Below are positions 1 to 7,621 of a stretch of DNA of 16,330 nt, piece after piece. The translations under genes were made by a program, and so were the position numbers. The DNA is from an uncultured Bacillota bacterium (GTDB lineage Bacteria; Bacillota_I; Bacilli_A; RFN20; CAG-631). The stretch is from the NCBI GenBank assembly GCA_905197115.1, contig CAJJXN010000031.1, positions 1-16,330 of the forward strand, given 5' to 3'. The notes beneath the pieces were generated by a model that saw only the letters and a program-made list of their open reading frames with translations, ran no database searches and was not told where the DNA came from. Within the stretch, counting starts at the first letter, position 1; each line of letters begins with the position of its first letter.

Positions 1-42
1 CGCCGTGCATATGGTTACAACTATCGCAAGAGAAGTCTATAA
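1..42 (+). CDS. rnfD: RnfD/RsxD C-terminal tail (partial)
   Basis: Frame 1 reads 13 codons, RRAYGYNYRKRSL, and stops at TAA (40-42). The tail resembles the basic end of RnfD, in which an Arg-Tyr-Gly-rich segment closes the last membrane helix (E. coli ends with a similar RPRVYGHRKG). It ends two bases before the rnfG ATG at 44, the tight spacing expected in an rnfABCDGE operon. The identification rests on this short resemblance plus gene order. RnfD is the membrane subunit that carries covalently bound FMN. Confidence 0.6.
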   Translation, partial: RRAYGYNYRKRSL

Positions 43-43
43 A

Positions 44-667
44 ATGGGAAAAAAATCTCCAAATAAATTTATTAGAGCTCTGTTAAGCGGACTCACATTA
101 GCCTGTATTGGAACTATATGCATTATCTTAGTTTTATATGCTAAAGACAGCACTAAAGATACTATTGCCAGTATTCAAAATCAAAAGATATCGCAAAAGT
201 TTGAAAGTCTTTTGCCTTATGATGCTACAAGGACTGATATCGAATTTAAATGCTATATTATTTCCGACAAGCTCATAGGTCAAAATATGCGCCTGTATAC
301 TGCAAATAAAAAAGATGAAACTTTAGGCTATATCATGACTTATGCCACCTCTAGAGGTTATTCCAATCCATTAATATTAATTTCTGGTTTTGATAAGAAT
401 AAAAATGTATACCGAACTGATATTCAATTCTCTTTAGAGACTCCAGGTCTTGGAGATAAAGTTGATCGCGCTCATGGTAATTTTTTAGATATGCTAAACG
501 GCAAAAATCTTGAAAACAGTACTTGGGACGTCAAAAAATTTGGCGGAGATTTTGACTATATTACAGGCTCAACAGTAACCTCAAGAGCTATAGTTTTAGC
601 TACTTCTGATGCGTTAAAAGTCTTAAATAAAACAGATATTGTCAAACTCAAAATCTGCAGCAATTAA
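44..667 (+). CDS. rnfG: Rnf/Rsx electron transport complex subunit G
   Basis: RnfG is an FMN-carrying subunit of the Rnf complex, which couples electron flow between ferredoxin and NAD to ion pumping across the cytoplasmic membrane; in enterics the same complex (Rsx) reduces SoxR. The ATG at 44 gives 207 residues, matching the usual size of about 206. A single N-terminal membrane helix (about residues 10-33) is followed by an extracytoplasmic FMN-binding domain. Visible family motifs are ETPGLGDK (about 132-139) and GGDFDYITGSTVTSRA near 167-182, the equivalent of the S/T-G-A-T-x-T site where a Thr (about 179) takes FMN through a phosphoester bond. The frame is also open upstream to a GTG at 5, but that would overlap the rnfD end. 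The next gene, rnfE, begins 12 bases downstream. Confidence 0.92.
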   Translation: MGKKSPNKFIRALLSGLTLACIGTICIILVLYAKDSTKDTIASIQNQKISQKFESLLPYDATRTDIEFKCYIISDKLIGQNMRLYTANKKDETLGYIMTYATSRGYSNPLILISGFDKNKNVYRTDIQFSLETPGLGDKVDRAHGNFLDMLNGKNLENSTWDVKKFGGDFDYITGSTVTSRAIVLATSDALKVLNKTDIVKLKICSN

Positions 668-679
668 TATTGAGGATTA

Positions 680-1438
680 GTGTTTTACACTTATAAAATT
701 ATGAGTAGGAACGATTTAAAAACTGTAGAAGGCATTAGCTCCTCTGCAATAAAAAAAACAAAAGAAGGTCTAATTACTATTTTCTTTAAAGGACTGTGGT
801 CAAATAATCCTGGATTATGTCAGCTTTTAGGCTTATGTCCATTGCTTGCAGTTACTTCATCAGCAATCAATGCCTTAGGTTTGGCTATAGCCACGTTATT
901 AGTAGTAATCTTCTCCTCAGTGGTAATTTCTATTTTGCGTAAATGCATCTTCCGCGAAGTGAGAATTCCCCTTTATGTGGTGCTTATAGCTACTTTAGTA
1001 ACAGTGGTCCGTTTTTATGTAGAGGCTTATTTTCCAGAGCTTTACGATAGTTTAGGCATTTATCTATCCTTAATTGTAACTAATTGCGTAATCATGGGAC
1101 GTGCAGAAGCTTTTGCCGGACGCAATGATCCTATAAGAGCTTTTTTTGATGCAGCAGGATCCGGCTTAGGCTTTGGCTTAGTCCTATTTGCTTTAGGATC
1201 TATTCGCGAAATTATCGGCAGCGGCACCTGGTTTGCTGGTGCTTCCAAATTTTTGGGAAATTTTGGTGAAAGCCTCGAATGCCACATTTTATCAGATGAT
1301 TATCATATGCTTATCGGTATCCTTCCTCCTGGAGGCTTTTTTGTTTTAGCCTTATTAATTGCTCTAAAAAATGCCTGGTCTCAGCGCAAACGCCGCAAGC
1401 TAGAAAACAGCCTGAAAATAGAATCCGTTCGTTATTAA
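680..1438 (+). CDS. rnfE: Rnf/Rsx electron transport complex subunit E
   Basis: RnfE is an integral membrane subunit of the Rnf complex, with about six helices, paired with RnfA/RnfD in the ion-translocating core. The family core GLWSNNPGLCQLLGLCPLLAV is plain near the N-terminus, followed by NALGLAIAT, the helix with IVTNCVIMGRAEAFA (the conserved Cys that helps hold the iron-sulfur centre) and LPPGGFF near the end. The length is 252 aa from GTG 680, which has GAGG four bases upstream, or 245 aa from ATG 701, which lacks a clear ribosome site. Either gives an N-terminus some 20 residues longer than in E. coli RsxE (231 aa), so the start is unsure. It is the last gene of the operon: a strong terminator follows directly. 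Confidence 0.92.
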   Translation: MFYTYKIMSRNDLKTVEGISSSAIKKTKEGLITIFFKGLWSNNPGLCQLLGLCPLLAVTSSAINALGLAIATLLVVIFSSVVISILRKCIFREVRIPLYVVLIATLVTVVRFYVEAYFPELYDSLGIYLSLIVTNCVIMGRAEAFAGRNDPIRAFFDAAGSGLGFGLVLFALGSIREIIGSGTWFAGASKFLGNFGESLECHILSDDYHMLIGILPPGGFFVLALLIALKNAWSQRKRRKLENSLKIESVRY

Positions 1439-1443
1439 TATGC

Positions 1444-1470
1444 AAAACCTCGCTTTATGCGAGGTTTTTT
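1444..1470 (+). terminator. Rho-independent terminator after rnfE
   Basis: A perfect 10-bp stem AAAACCTCGC / GCGAGGTTTT (1444-1453 with 1459-1468), loop TTTAT, runs into a T tract at 1465-1470. It lies six bases after the rnfE stop. The A-rich left arm could give weaker termination on the other strand for the convergent pdxB gene. Confidence 0.9.
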
Positions 1471-1524
1471 ATTATTTTATAATTGCAGTCTCAGTCAGCT
1501 AATTCAGCTCTTTAATCCCAGGAT

Positions 1525-1553
1525 AAAATGCTCTCTGATATAACAGCATTTTT
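1525..1553 (-). terminator. Probable terminator downstream of pdxB
   Basis: The 8-bp perfect stem AAAATGCT / AGCATTTT (1525-1532 with 1545-1552) has a 12-base loop. Read on the minus strand the second arm ends in TTTT, about 25 bases after the pdxB stop. T residues flank it on both strands, so it may act in both directions. The stem has only two G-C pairs, so this is a moderate call. Confidence 0.5.
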
Positions 1554-1576
1554 ATGCATGTTTTATCATATGCATA

Positions 1577-2707
1577 TTAAGCATTATCTACGCTAAATCC
1601 CAAATCTTTAAAAAGATTAATATACTCTTTAGGAACATTTCTTAATAAGAGAGAGCTCAGCTCTCTCCTTTCACGATAATTAATTCTTAATTTATCAAAA
1701 CTTCTGCCATCGACAAAACTATTTTTAAATAAATAGGCATCCGAACGCACATCATATACGCTGAAGACTAAACGGGAAATTAAGTTCAGATCTAAGGAAT
1801 TGATTTTGCCGATCTCCAATGCAGATAATTCAGCTGCCGGCATTTTATAAGGCATAGGATCCTCCAGCTTTAAGGATCTTGCTAAAGAATGAGCTAACAT
1901 TACGCTGGCACGACGCTTAGATTCATAAGAATATCCTGCAATATGCGCTGTAGCACCCTGCAAATATGGCAAAAGCTCCTTAACAGAAATTTCAGGCTCG
2001 CCTTCAAAAACATCACACCATACCTTTAAATCAGCTCCTGAAGACAAAATATCATATAACGCTTGATTATCTATCACTGCCCCTCTTGAGGCATTGATAA
2101 CAAAAGTTCCTGCCTTTAAAGAGGCTAAGCGGCTTTTATCTAGCATATGATAAGTCTTATCAGCGCCTTCTTTTTGCAAAGGAACATGAAAGCTGACAAA
2201 ATCACAAGATATAGCCTCATCAAAACTGGCATTGCAGCTTTGATCTCCTGCCCTAAAACGCGGCGGATCATTTTTTACAACTTTTAAGCCTAAAGCCTGA
2301 GCTTTTTGACATACCTGTGAGCCTGTATGTCCGCAGCCGATCACTCCTATGCTCTTACCTTTAAAATCAATGCCATATTTTTGAGCTAAAACTAATAATA
2401 CCGAAAGTACATAATCACCAACACTCTCGCAATTTGAACCTGGCGCATTGTCAAAAAGTATGCCTCGCTTGTTTAAAAAATTAATATCAATATGATCTGT
2501 ACCTGCAGTGGCAGTACCAATAAAACGCAATTTATCTGCTTTAGCTAGTAGCTGTTCATTTACCTTAGTAACAGAGCGAATAATTAACGCATCAATTCCT
2601 GCTAAATCATCACCTACAATCTGACGGCCTGCTTTTGTAACTACCTCGCCGTATTGAGAGAAAACCTCTTTAGCATTAGGTAAAGCAGCATCGGCTAAAA
2701 TTCGCAT
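1577..2707 (-). CDS. pdxB: 4-phosphoerythronate dehydrogenase (erythronate-4-phosphate dehydrogenase)
   Basis: PdxB oxidises 4-phospho-D-erythronate in the DXP-dependent route to pyridoxal phosphate found in gammaproteobacteria. The 376-aa product is full length (E. coli 378). It shows the D-2-hydroxyacid dehydrogenase layout: an N-terminal substrate lobe with RSVTKVNE and GTATAGTDHID, the NAD-binding loop GCGHTG (about 124-129) and the triad Arg208 (NASRGAV), Glu237 (EGEPE) and His255 (HIAGYS). The PdxB-specific C-terminal dimerisation domain follows, including FDKLRINYRERRELSSL. The start is fixed by AAGGAG (2713-2718 on the minus strand) five bases before the ATG. It converges on rnfE. Its upstream neighbour is a dxs fragment of different origin, so its native promoter is probably missing from this contig. 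Confidence 0.95.
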   Translation of the reverse strand: MRILADAALPNAKEVFSQYGEVVTKAGRQIVGDDLAGIDALIIRSVTKVNEQLLAKADKLRFIGTATAGTDHIDINFLNKRGILFDNAPGSNCESVGDYVLSVLLVLAQKYGIDFKGKSIGVIGCGHTGSQVCQKAQALGLKVVKNDPPRFRAGDQSCNASFDEAISCDFVSFHVPLQKEGADKTYHMLDKSRLASLKAGTFVINASRGAVIDNQALYDILSSGADLKVWCDVFEGEPEISVKELLPYLQGATAHIAGYSYESKRRASVMLAHSLARSLKLEDPMPYKMPAAELSALEIGKINSLDLNLISRLVFSVYDVRSDAYLFKNSFVDGRSFDKLRINYRERRELSSLLLRNVPKEYINLFKDLGFSVDNA

Positions 2708-3359
2708 AAAAGCTCCTTAAGCAAAACAGACTAATATCAACACTACAACTGACTAAAAAATTATTCTCATATTTTCCGTTTGTTTCACGTAATTTTTTAA
2801 AGTTCTGATACATTCCACCTTGATTTTCGGCAATCGACATTTCATTATCATTTACAATTAAAATAAAATTTGAAGAGAGTAATGAAATATTATTTAATCC
2901 CTCAAAAGCTTCTCCTCCAGATAAAGAGCCATCGCCAATAATTGCAATAATGTTTTCATGTGTATTTTTTAAATCCCTTGCTTTCGCTAAGCCACAGGCT
3001 AAACTAATTGAAGTAGATGTGTGGCCAACTTTAAATATGTCATGTTCACTTTCCAAAGGAGTTGTATAACCACTAATTGAAAAATATTTTTCTTGATTTA
3101 AAAAGGCATCTTTTCTATTTGTTAATATTTTATGTGTATAAGTTTGATGAGAAACGTCAAAAATAAATTTGTCTTGGGGTGAATCAAAAACATAATGAAG
3201 AGCAATCGTCATTTCAATGATACCTAAATTTGACCCCATATGACCGCTTGTATAAGAAACTCTTTTTATTAAAATATTTCTTATTTCATCAGCAAGAATG
3301 TTTAATTCAGGAATGGATAATTTTTTTAAATCTTGAGGGGTATTTACTTTTTCTATCAT
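2676..3359 (-). CDS. dxs: 1-deoxy-D-xylulose-5-phosphate synthase, N-terminal fragment
   Basis: DXS condenses pyruvate and glyceraldehyde 3-phosphate with thiamine diphosphate, feeding isoprenoid, thiamine and B6 synthesis. Residues 1-201 are clear DXS: SGHMGSNLG (His40), VGHTSTS (111-117), the ThDP motif GDGSLSGGEAF (142-152) with its Asn in VNDNEMS, and MYQNFKKLRETNG. After Phe201 (about 2757) homology ends, and the last 26 codons read through the pdxB leader and overlap the pdxB start, so they are not DXS. A whole DXS is 580-630 aa; two thirds, including the transketolase pyrimidine and C-terminal domains, are missing. The ATG at 3359 has an AGAGG site upstream. The codon use is AT-rich like the genes at higher coordinates, unlike pdxB. 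It is a fragment cut by a join, natural or from assembly. Confidence 0.88.
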   Translation of the reverse strand: MIEKVNTPQDLKKLSIPELNILADEIRNILIKRVSYTSGHMGSNLGIIEMTIALHYVFDSPQDKFIFDVSHQTYTHKILTNRKDAFLNQEKYFSISGYTTPLESEHDIFKVGHTSTSISLACGLAKARDLKNTHENIIAIIGDGSLSGGEAFEGLNNISLLSSNFILIVNDNEMSIAENQGGMYQNFKKLRETNGKYENNFLVSCSVDISLFCLRSFYANFSRCCFT

Positions 3360-3456
3360 ATTAGCCTCTTCTTTCTCATTCTTATCTGTATTATAACATT
3401 GTCTATGAATAAAAGAAATATAGAGTTTTCTTCAAATAATGAAATGGAGGAAAAAT

Positions 3457-3870
3457 ATGAGTCATTATTTAACAAATCGGTATGGTTTTAACGATCCTTT
3501 TTTTGAAGATTTTTTTTATCCTAACTTGTCTTATGATAAAATGCTGAGAACAGATATTGAAGAAAATGACAAAGAATATGTTTTAAAAATGGATGTTCCC
3601 GAAATTAAAAAAGAAGATTTGAAAATATCTTTAAAAAATGGATATGTAACGATTATTGCAAGTTTTAAAGACCAAAATAGTGAAAAAAACAAAAAATATT
3701 TACAAAAAGAAAGATATTATGGATCTTTTTCACGAAGTTTTTATTTTGGAGATACTTTACAAGAAGAAGATGTGAAAGCAAAATTAAATCAAGGAGTTTT
3801 AACTTTACATATTTTTAAAAAGGAAAAGAACAATAAAAAAGAAAATCAATTTATTTCAATTGAAGAATAA
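3457..3870 (+). CDS. Small heat shock protein, Hsp20/alpha-crystallin family
   Basis: An ATP-independent cytoplasmic holdase that binds unfolding proteins and forms oligomers. The product has 137 residues: an aromatic N-terminal arm rich in Phe and Tyr, the alpha-crystallin domain (about 28-122) with EYVLKMDVPEIKKEDLKIS and the signature GVLTLHIFKK, then a short C-terminal tail with ISI, the I-x-I motif that docks onto a neighbouring domain in the oligomer. The start at 3457 is chosen because TGGAGG (3445-3450) lies six bases upstream; an in-frame ATG at 3439 precedes that site. The gene is divergent from dxs and convergent with ldhA, with a shared terminator. No CIRCE element was seen upstream, so HrcA control is not supported. 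Confidence 0.93.
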   Translation: MSHYLTNRYGFNDPFFEDFFYPNLSYDKMLRTDIEENDKEYVLKMDVPEIKKEDLKISLKNGYVTIIASFKDQNSEKNKKYLQKERYYGSFSRSFYFGDTLQEEDVKAKLNQGVLTLHIFKKEKNNKKENQFISIEE

Positions 3871-3898
3871 AAAGCCCGATTTTTAAAATCGAGCTTTT
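3871..3898. terminator. Bidirectional terminator between hsp20 and ldhA
   Basis: The hairpin AAAGCCCGATTT / AAATCGAGCTTT (3871-3882 with 3886-3897; one C-A mismatch) has a 3-base loop and is flanked by T residues on the plus strand and by A residues that become T on the minus strand. It starts right after the hsp20 stop and ends three bases before the ldhA stop, so it can serve both convergent genes. Confidence 0.85.
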
Positions 3899-3900
3899 CT

Positions 3901-4890
3901 TTATTTTACAACATTTTCTTCGATTAATTCTTTTTTTTCAAAACTTAAAGCATTTTCTAATGTGGTTTTACTAATTGCTTCTAAAGCTTCTTTCGTTAAA
4001 AATCCTTGATGAGAAGTTACAATTACGTTTGGAAAAGATAATAGACGTGCAGTTGTGGAATGTTCGAGTATATCATCTTCTAAATTTTCAAAAACATAAT
4101 CTCCTTCTTCTTCATAAACATCTAATGCAACTCCAAAAAATTTGTGATCACGAATTCCTTTAATCAAATCTTCTGTTTTAATTAATCCACCTCGAGAAGT
4201 ATTAACTAAAATGACGCCATCTTTCATCAGTGAAATCGTTGATTCATTAATCATATGATGGGTTTCATCATTTAAAGGACAATGTAGGGATACTAAATCC
4301 GACTTTTGTAACAACTCATTTAATGAAACATATTCAACAAAAGAAAGTTGATTAGAAGGGTATTTATCATAAGCAATTACTTTCATACCAAAACCATGAC
4401 AAATTTTAGCCATTGCTTGTCCAATTTTACCTGTCCCAATAATTCCAGCTGTTTTTTGAAATAAAGTAAGACCCGTTAAACCACTTAATGCAAAGTTATT
4501 TTCTCTAACCTTAATATATCCTTTATGAATTTTTCGATTGACAGATAAAGCAAGTGCCATGGCCATTTCTGCGACAGCTTCAGGTGAATAGCTTGGAACG
4601 CGCATGACAGTTATTTGATGTTCTTTACAAGAAACTAAGTCTACATTATTAAATCCAGCGCATCTTAAAAGAATTAATTTAACATTTAATTTGCCGAGTA
4701 TTTCAATGATTTCCGATGTCACATTGCAATTAACAAATACACAAACAGCATCAAAATTATTCGCTAAGTAAGCCGTATGAGTATCTAATTCAGCTTCTAC
4801 ATAATCAAGATCAATACTTGGAAAATGCTTTAATTGTTGGTCAAAAGAGTCTTTATCGTAGTTTTTGGTTCCATAAAATAAAATTTTCAT
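3901..4890 (-). CDS. ldhA: D-lactate dehydrogenase (D-2-hydroxyacid dehydrogenase family)
   Basis: Reduces pyruvate to D-lactate with NADH, recycling NAD during fermentation in the cytoplasm. The 329 residues equal the length of E. coli LdhA, and the resemblance holds throughout: KLILLRCAGFNNVDL, RVPSYSPEAVAE, NRKIHKGY, the dinucleotide loop GTGKIG (152-157), DLVSLHCPL, Arg233 in NTSRGG, Glu262 in the YEEE segment and His294 in SHQGFLT, the three catalytic positions. A GGGGG ribosome site lies about eight bases before the ATG. A TATAAT on the minus strand at 4913-4918 may be the -10 element, but no convincing -35 was found. A loose inverted pair GGTCAAA (4976-4982) / TTTGACC (5008-5014) farther upstream could be an operator. 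No Rex-like TTGTGA dyad was seen. Confidence 0.92.
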   Translation of the reverse strand: MKILFYGTKNYDKDSFDQQLKHFPSIDLDYVEAELDTHTAYLANNFDAVCVFVNCNVTSEIIEILGKLNVKLILLRCAGFNNVDLVSCKEHQITVMRVPSYSPEAVAEMAMALALSVNRKIHKGYIKVRENNFALSGLTGLTLFQKTAGIIGTGKIGQAMAKICHGFGMKVIAYDKYPSNQLSFVEYVSLNELLQKSDLVSLHCPLNDETHHMINESTISLMKDGVILVNTSRGGLIKTEDLIKGIRDHKFFGVALDVYEEEGDYVFENLEDDILEHSTTARLLSFPNVIVTSHQGFLTKEALEAISKTTLENALSFEKKELIEENVVK

Positions 4891-5088
4891 TTCAATCCCC
4901 CTTTATTTTATAATTATATTTTACACTTAAATTAAAAAAAATTGCAAATAAAGTAATTTTTTTCTTTAAAAAAATGGTCAAAAAGTTACACAAATAAAAA
5001 TAATAAATTTGACCTTAGAATTGGGATTTTTTTATTTAAAAGGTTAAGAAAAGTACGGAAAATACGACAAAAGCTATACTTTATTTTG

Positions 5089-5116
5089 TTGACAGTGGGG
5101 TTTTAAAAAATATAAT
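5089..5116 (+). promoter_or_regulatory. Strong sigma-A-type promoter of the fibre locus
   Basis: TTGACA (5089-5094) and TATAAT (5111-5116), both perfect consensus, are separated by 16 bases. A leader of about 30 bases and a strong TGGAGG ribosome site (5138-5143) precede the ATG at 5154. This is the best promoter in the window and suggests abundant expression of the first subunit gene. Confidence 0.85.
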
Positions 5117-5153
5117 ATGGAGATGTTTCAAAAAAAATGGAGGAAAGAGAAAA

Positions 5154-5876
5154 ATGACAAAAAGAAAAATCATTAGTTTATGTGTACCAGCAGTCGCTTT
5201 TGCAACAGTGGTTGGAGTTGGCTTTTCTGCATGGTTCTTCGATGCTAAAGTTAGCAAAGAAATGAATATTGGAGTAACGATTACGGACTCAGTTGGTTTT
5301 GGTGAACTCACACTTGCAAATAAAGATTATACTTTAGTATTAGATCAAGGTGGATCACAAAATAAATCAAATGTAACTGTAGGTGCATATTTAGAAGAAA
5401 AAGAAGCTGATAAAGATGCCGTTAAAACTCAAGAATTAACAGCTACTTGGACAGTTCCAACAATTACTTATAATGATACAAAAGATGTCGCAGGAGTAGC
5501 ACAAATTAACTATACGATGAATGTATATGTAAAAGAAACTACTCTTGGCAAATACATTAAAGTAACGGGCGATGACTTTGTAAAAGCAGCTGAAGCAGTT
5601 GAAGGCTTTGAAGTGTATTCAAAAACTTTTACAACAACAGGAGAGAATCCAGAAGTTACAGTTAGTGAAGATTTAGCAAATACAACTGTAGAAATGACTT
5701 ATACTTTGGCAACAAATTGGATTCAATACTATTCAATAACTGAAGCAACACCTGAAAGTGGTAAAATTTCTAAACCAACCAATAAAACAGATTATGATGC
5801 AATGGTTGAATTATTAGAAAATTCTACAGATGATATTCGAATTGAATTCGTCGTTGAAAATACGTCAGCAGCATAA
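5154..5876 (+). CDS. TasA/camelysin-like secreted subunit with SipW-type signal peptide
   Basis: A probable exported, beta-rich structural protein of 240 aa. The N-terminus is MTKRK, then a hydrophobic stretch (about 6-25) ending in VGVGFSAWFFDAKVS, which resembles TasA (GGTWAAFND), where SipW cuts after the Ala. By analogy the cut would fall near Ala26 (inferred). The mature part has no Cys and is rich in Thr, Val, Lys and Glu with alternating patterns typical of beta strands; there is no anchor, LPXTG or second membrane segment. It has the strongest promoter and ribosome site in the window and is followed by a terminator, as expected for the major subunit of a fibre. The SipW-like peptidase is the next gene. 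Its class assignment comes from the signal motif and context, not from clear similarity in the mature domain. Confidence 0.75.
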   Translation: MTKRKIISLCVPAVAFATVVGVGFSAWFFDAKVSKEMNIGVTITDSVGFGELTLANKDYTLVLDQGGSQNKSNVTVGAYLEEKEADKDAVKTQELTATWTVPTITYNDTKDVAGVAQINYTMNVYVKETTLGKYIKVTGDDFVKAAEAVEGFEVYSKTFTTTGENPEVTVSEDLANTTVEMTYTLATNWIQYYSITEATPESGKISKPTNKTDYDAMVELLENSTDDIRIEFVVENTSAA

Positions 5877-5910
5877 AAATTAACACAATTAATTTTTCGC
5901 GTTTTTGTTT

Positions 5911-5944
5911 AAGCCAATACATAAAAATTGTGTTGGCTTTTTTT
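5911..5944 (+). terminator. Internal (probably leaky) terminator after the first subunit gene
   Basis: An 11-bp stem, 5911-5921 paired with 5929-5939 (AAGCCAATACA against TGTGTTGGCTT, one G-U pair), loop of seven, followed by a T run to 5944. It lies between the first subunit gene and the signal peptidase gene, only 18 bases before the latter's ATG, and no second promoter is obvious. Partial read-through would give far more subunit than peptidase. Confidence 0.85.
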
Positions 5945-5961
5945 GAAAGGGTGCATTTTCT

Positions 5962-6921
5962 ATGATAATGGCAGAGACTTTACAAAAAATTTCTTTTATC
6001 GTAGCTTGTCTTGTAATTTTAGGCATGGTGGTTGTTTTCTCCACCCTTTTTTGGCTATACGGACGTTATAAAATAAAATTAATTGATTATGGTTTTGAAG
6101 ATGAGTATTTACAAAAAGAACTTTATAAAGGGTTTGAAAAAAACAAAAAGTACAGCGATTTGGGAAATTACTTTAATTATAAAAAAGAAAAGGAAAGAAA
6201 AATTCAAAAAGTAAGTAGTGCTTTATACAATATTTTATTGAGTTTCTTTGTGTTGATTACTTTTATTGCATTGGTTTTTAAAAGCAATGGTCAACAAATC
6301 TATTTTGGCAATACAACTTATTTAACAATTCAAACTGGATCTATGGAAACAAAAAATATTTTTCATAATGAATATAATCAATTGCCAAATAATCAAATTA
6401 AGCAATATTCTTTAATTGGAATTCAAAAAGTAAAGCAAGATGAATTAAAGAAAATGGACATTATTGCTTTTAAAAATAATAAAACTATTTATGTTCATCG
6501 CATTATGAATATTCATAAAGGTAATAATGGTTTGACTTATTATACTACACAAGGAGATGCAAACACTGGTTCTATGAGTTTTGAAGTAAATATGACCTTT
6601 GATAAAATCATCGGTAAATTCACTGGTTATCAGAACTTTGGATTAGGTGTGTTACTTATTTACTTGCAATCCAATATAGGAATTATTTCTTTAGTGTTTG
6701 GACTTTTATTTGTCATGATTACGAATGTCACCGAAAATAAAATTTCGATTAGTTATGATGGCCGTTTAGGTATCCTAATTGGTCCTTATTTACCTAAAGT
6801 TAAAAACATTCGTCGTCGTATTTTAAAACGAGTAAAAGAAAAATTGGATTGGGAAGAAAAAGAGAATCGTCGTCGAATCTATAAAAGAGTGTATATTTCT
6901 AGAGGAGATGAGAAAAAATGA
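5962..6921 (+). CDS. SipW-like signal peptidase I (ER-type Ser/His)
   Basis: A membrane signal peptidase likely to mature the three neighbouring secreted proteins. Of 319 residues, the catalytic region begins at QTGSM with Ser127, continues to YVHRI with His179 in place of the Lys of ordinary bacterial type I peptidases, and has the GDANTG box with Asp199. This is the Ser/His arrangement of SipW and eukaryotic or archaeal signal peptidases. Membrane segments are seen at about 9-33, 87-107 and 228-256; the first is extra compared with a minimal SipW and is followed by a charged loop (34-86). The C-terminal tail (280-319) is very basic. GAAAGGG at 5945-5951 supports ATG 5962. Its stop overlaps the next start (ATGA at 6918), so the two are translationally coupled. 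Confidence 0.85.
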   Translation: MIMAETLQKISFIVACLVILGMVVVFSTLFWLYGRYKIKLIDYGFEDEYLQKELYKGFEKNKKYSDLGNYFNYKKEKERKIQKVSSALYNILLSFFVLITFIALVFKSNGQQIYFGNTTYLTIQTGSMETKNIFHNEYNQLPNNQIKQYSLIGIQKVKQDELKKMDIIAFKNNKTIYVHRIMNIHKGNNGLTYYTTQGDANTGSMSFEVNMTFDKIIGKFTGYQNFGLGVLLIYLQSNIGIISLVFGLLFVMITNVTENKISISYDGRLGILIGPYLPKVKNIRRRILKRVKEKLDWEEKENRRRIYKRVYISRGDEKK

Positions 6922-7604
6922 GACATCGTCGTAAAATGATTTTAGTTATTCTCATCTTAGTTGGATTTTTATGTGTGGTAGGAACCGGTTTTTCTATATG
7001 GCTATTTAATGTGGAAAATTCGATTTATTTGCCTAAAATAGATATTTTAATTGCGGATAGTCAAACATCGGGCTCATTTTCTTATGATTTACCTTCTGGC
7101 GTTGTTTTAGAAGAAGGATTAGGCGGTTCTATTGGATCAGCATCGGGAATTTCTTTTTATAAAATTAAATTAAATGAGAAGACAAATCAAGAAGAATTTG
7201 TGGTAGATGTTTCTTTATCTATCTCTTTTTTAGAAAGTGAATTAAATATCGATAGTGAAAATCTTAAATTTGGCTTTCGCTTTGCGGTTTATGGCAAATT
7301 GAGTGAATATATTGAACATTCTGTTGAGTATTATCGATTGAGCAGTATAATTGATCCTGCAAATCAAGAAGAATTTAAAGATTTAAGAAAATTAGCGAGT
7401 AAAATTAACTTTGATGAAACGACAAATTATAATTATGAAAATCAAACGCACACATTCAAATTTACTACGACGATGTTAAATTCTTTTTTTACATATAAAA
7501 AAGGGAAACGTCCTAACACTCCAAAATTATATGAAGCCATGATGAATGACATTTTAAATTCAACTGAAAAGTCTTATTTTCAATTTGAATTATGGCAAGG
7601 TTAA
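6918..7604 (+). CDS. Second small secreted protein with SipW-type signal peptide
   Basis: A 228-aa protein of unknown fold, probably a minor subunit or assembly partner. The N-terminus is MRHRRK, a hydrophobic helix (about 7-25) and GTGFSIWLFNVENS, matching the motif of the first subunit (G-x-G-F-S-x-W). The mature part has no Cys, no second membrane segment and no cell-wall sorting signal; it is of subunit size but clearly different in sequence. GGAGATG at 6904-6910 serves as ribosome site, and the ATG overlaps the peptidase stop by four bases, so it is co-translated. In Bacillus tapA-sipW-tasA, a minor protein likewise accompanies the peptidase and the main fibre protein. That parallel is inference from layout, not homology to TapA. 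Confidence 0.7.
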   Translation: MRHRRKMILVILILVGFLCVVGTGFSIWLFNVENSIYLPKIDILIADSQTSGSFSYDLPSGVVLEEGLGGSIGSASGISFYKIKLNEKTNQEEFVVDVSLSISFLESELNIDSENLKFGFRFAVYGKLSEYIEHSVEYYRLSSIIDPANQEEFKDLRKLASKINFDETTNYNYENQTHTFKFTTTMLNSFFTYKKGKRPNTPKLYEAMMNDILNSTEKSYFQFELWQG

Positions 7605-7621
7605 AGAATGGAGGGAAAAGA

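Noticed and set aside
1060..1287. Open frame on the minus strand opposite rnfE
   Set aside because: A shadow of the conserved membrane gene; no ribosome site and an improbable product.
3360..3456. CIRCE (HrcA) control of hsp20
   Set aside because: No TTAGCACTC inverted repeat is present between dxs and hsp20.
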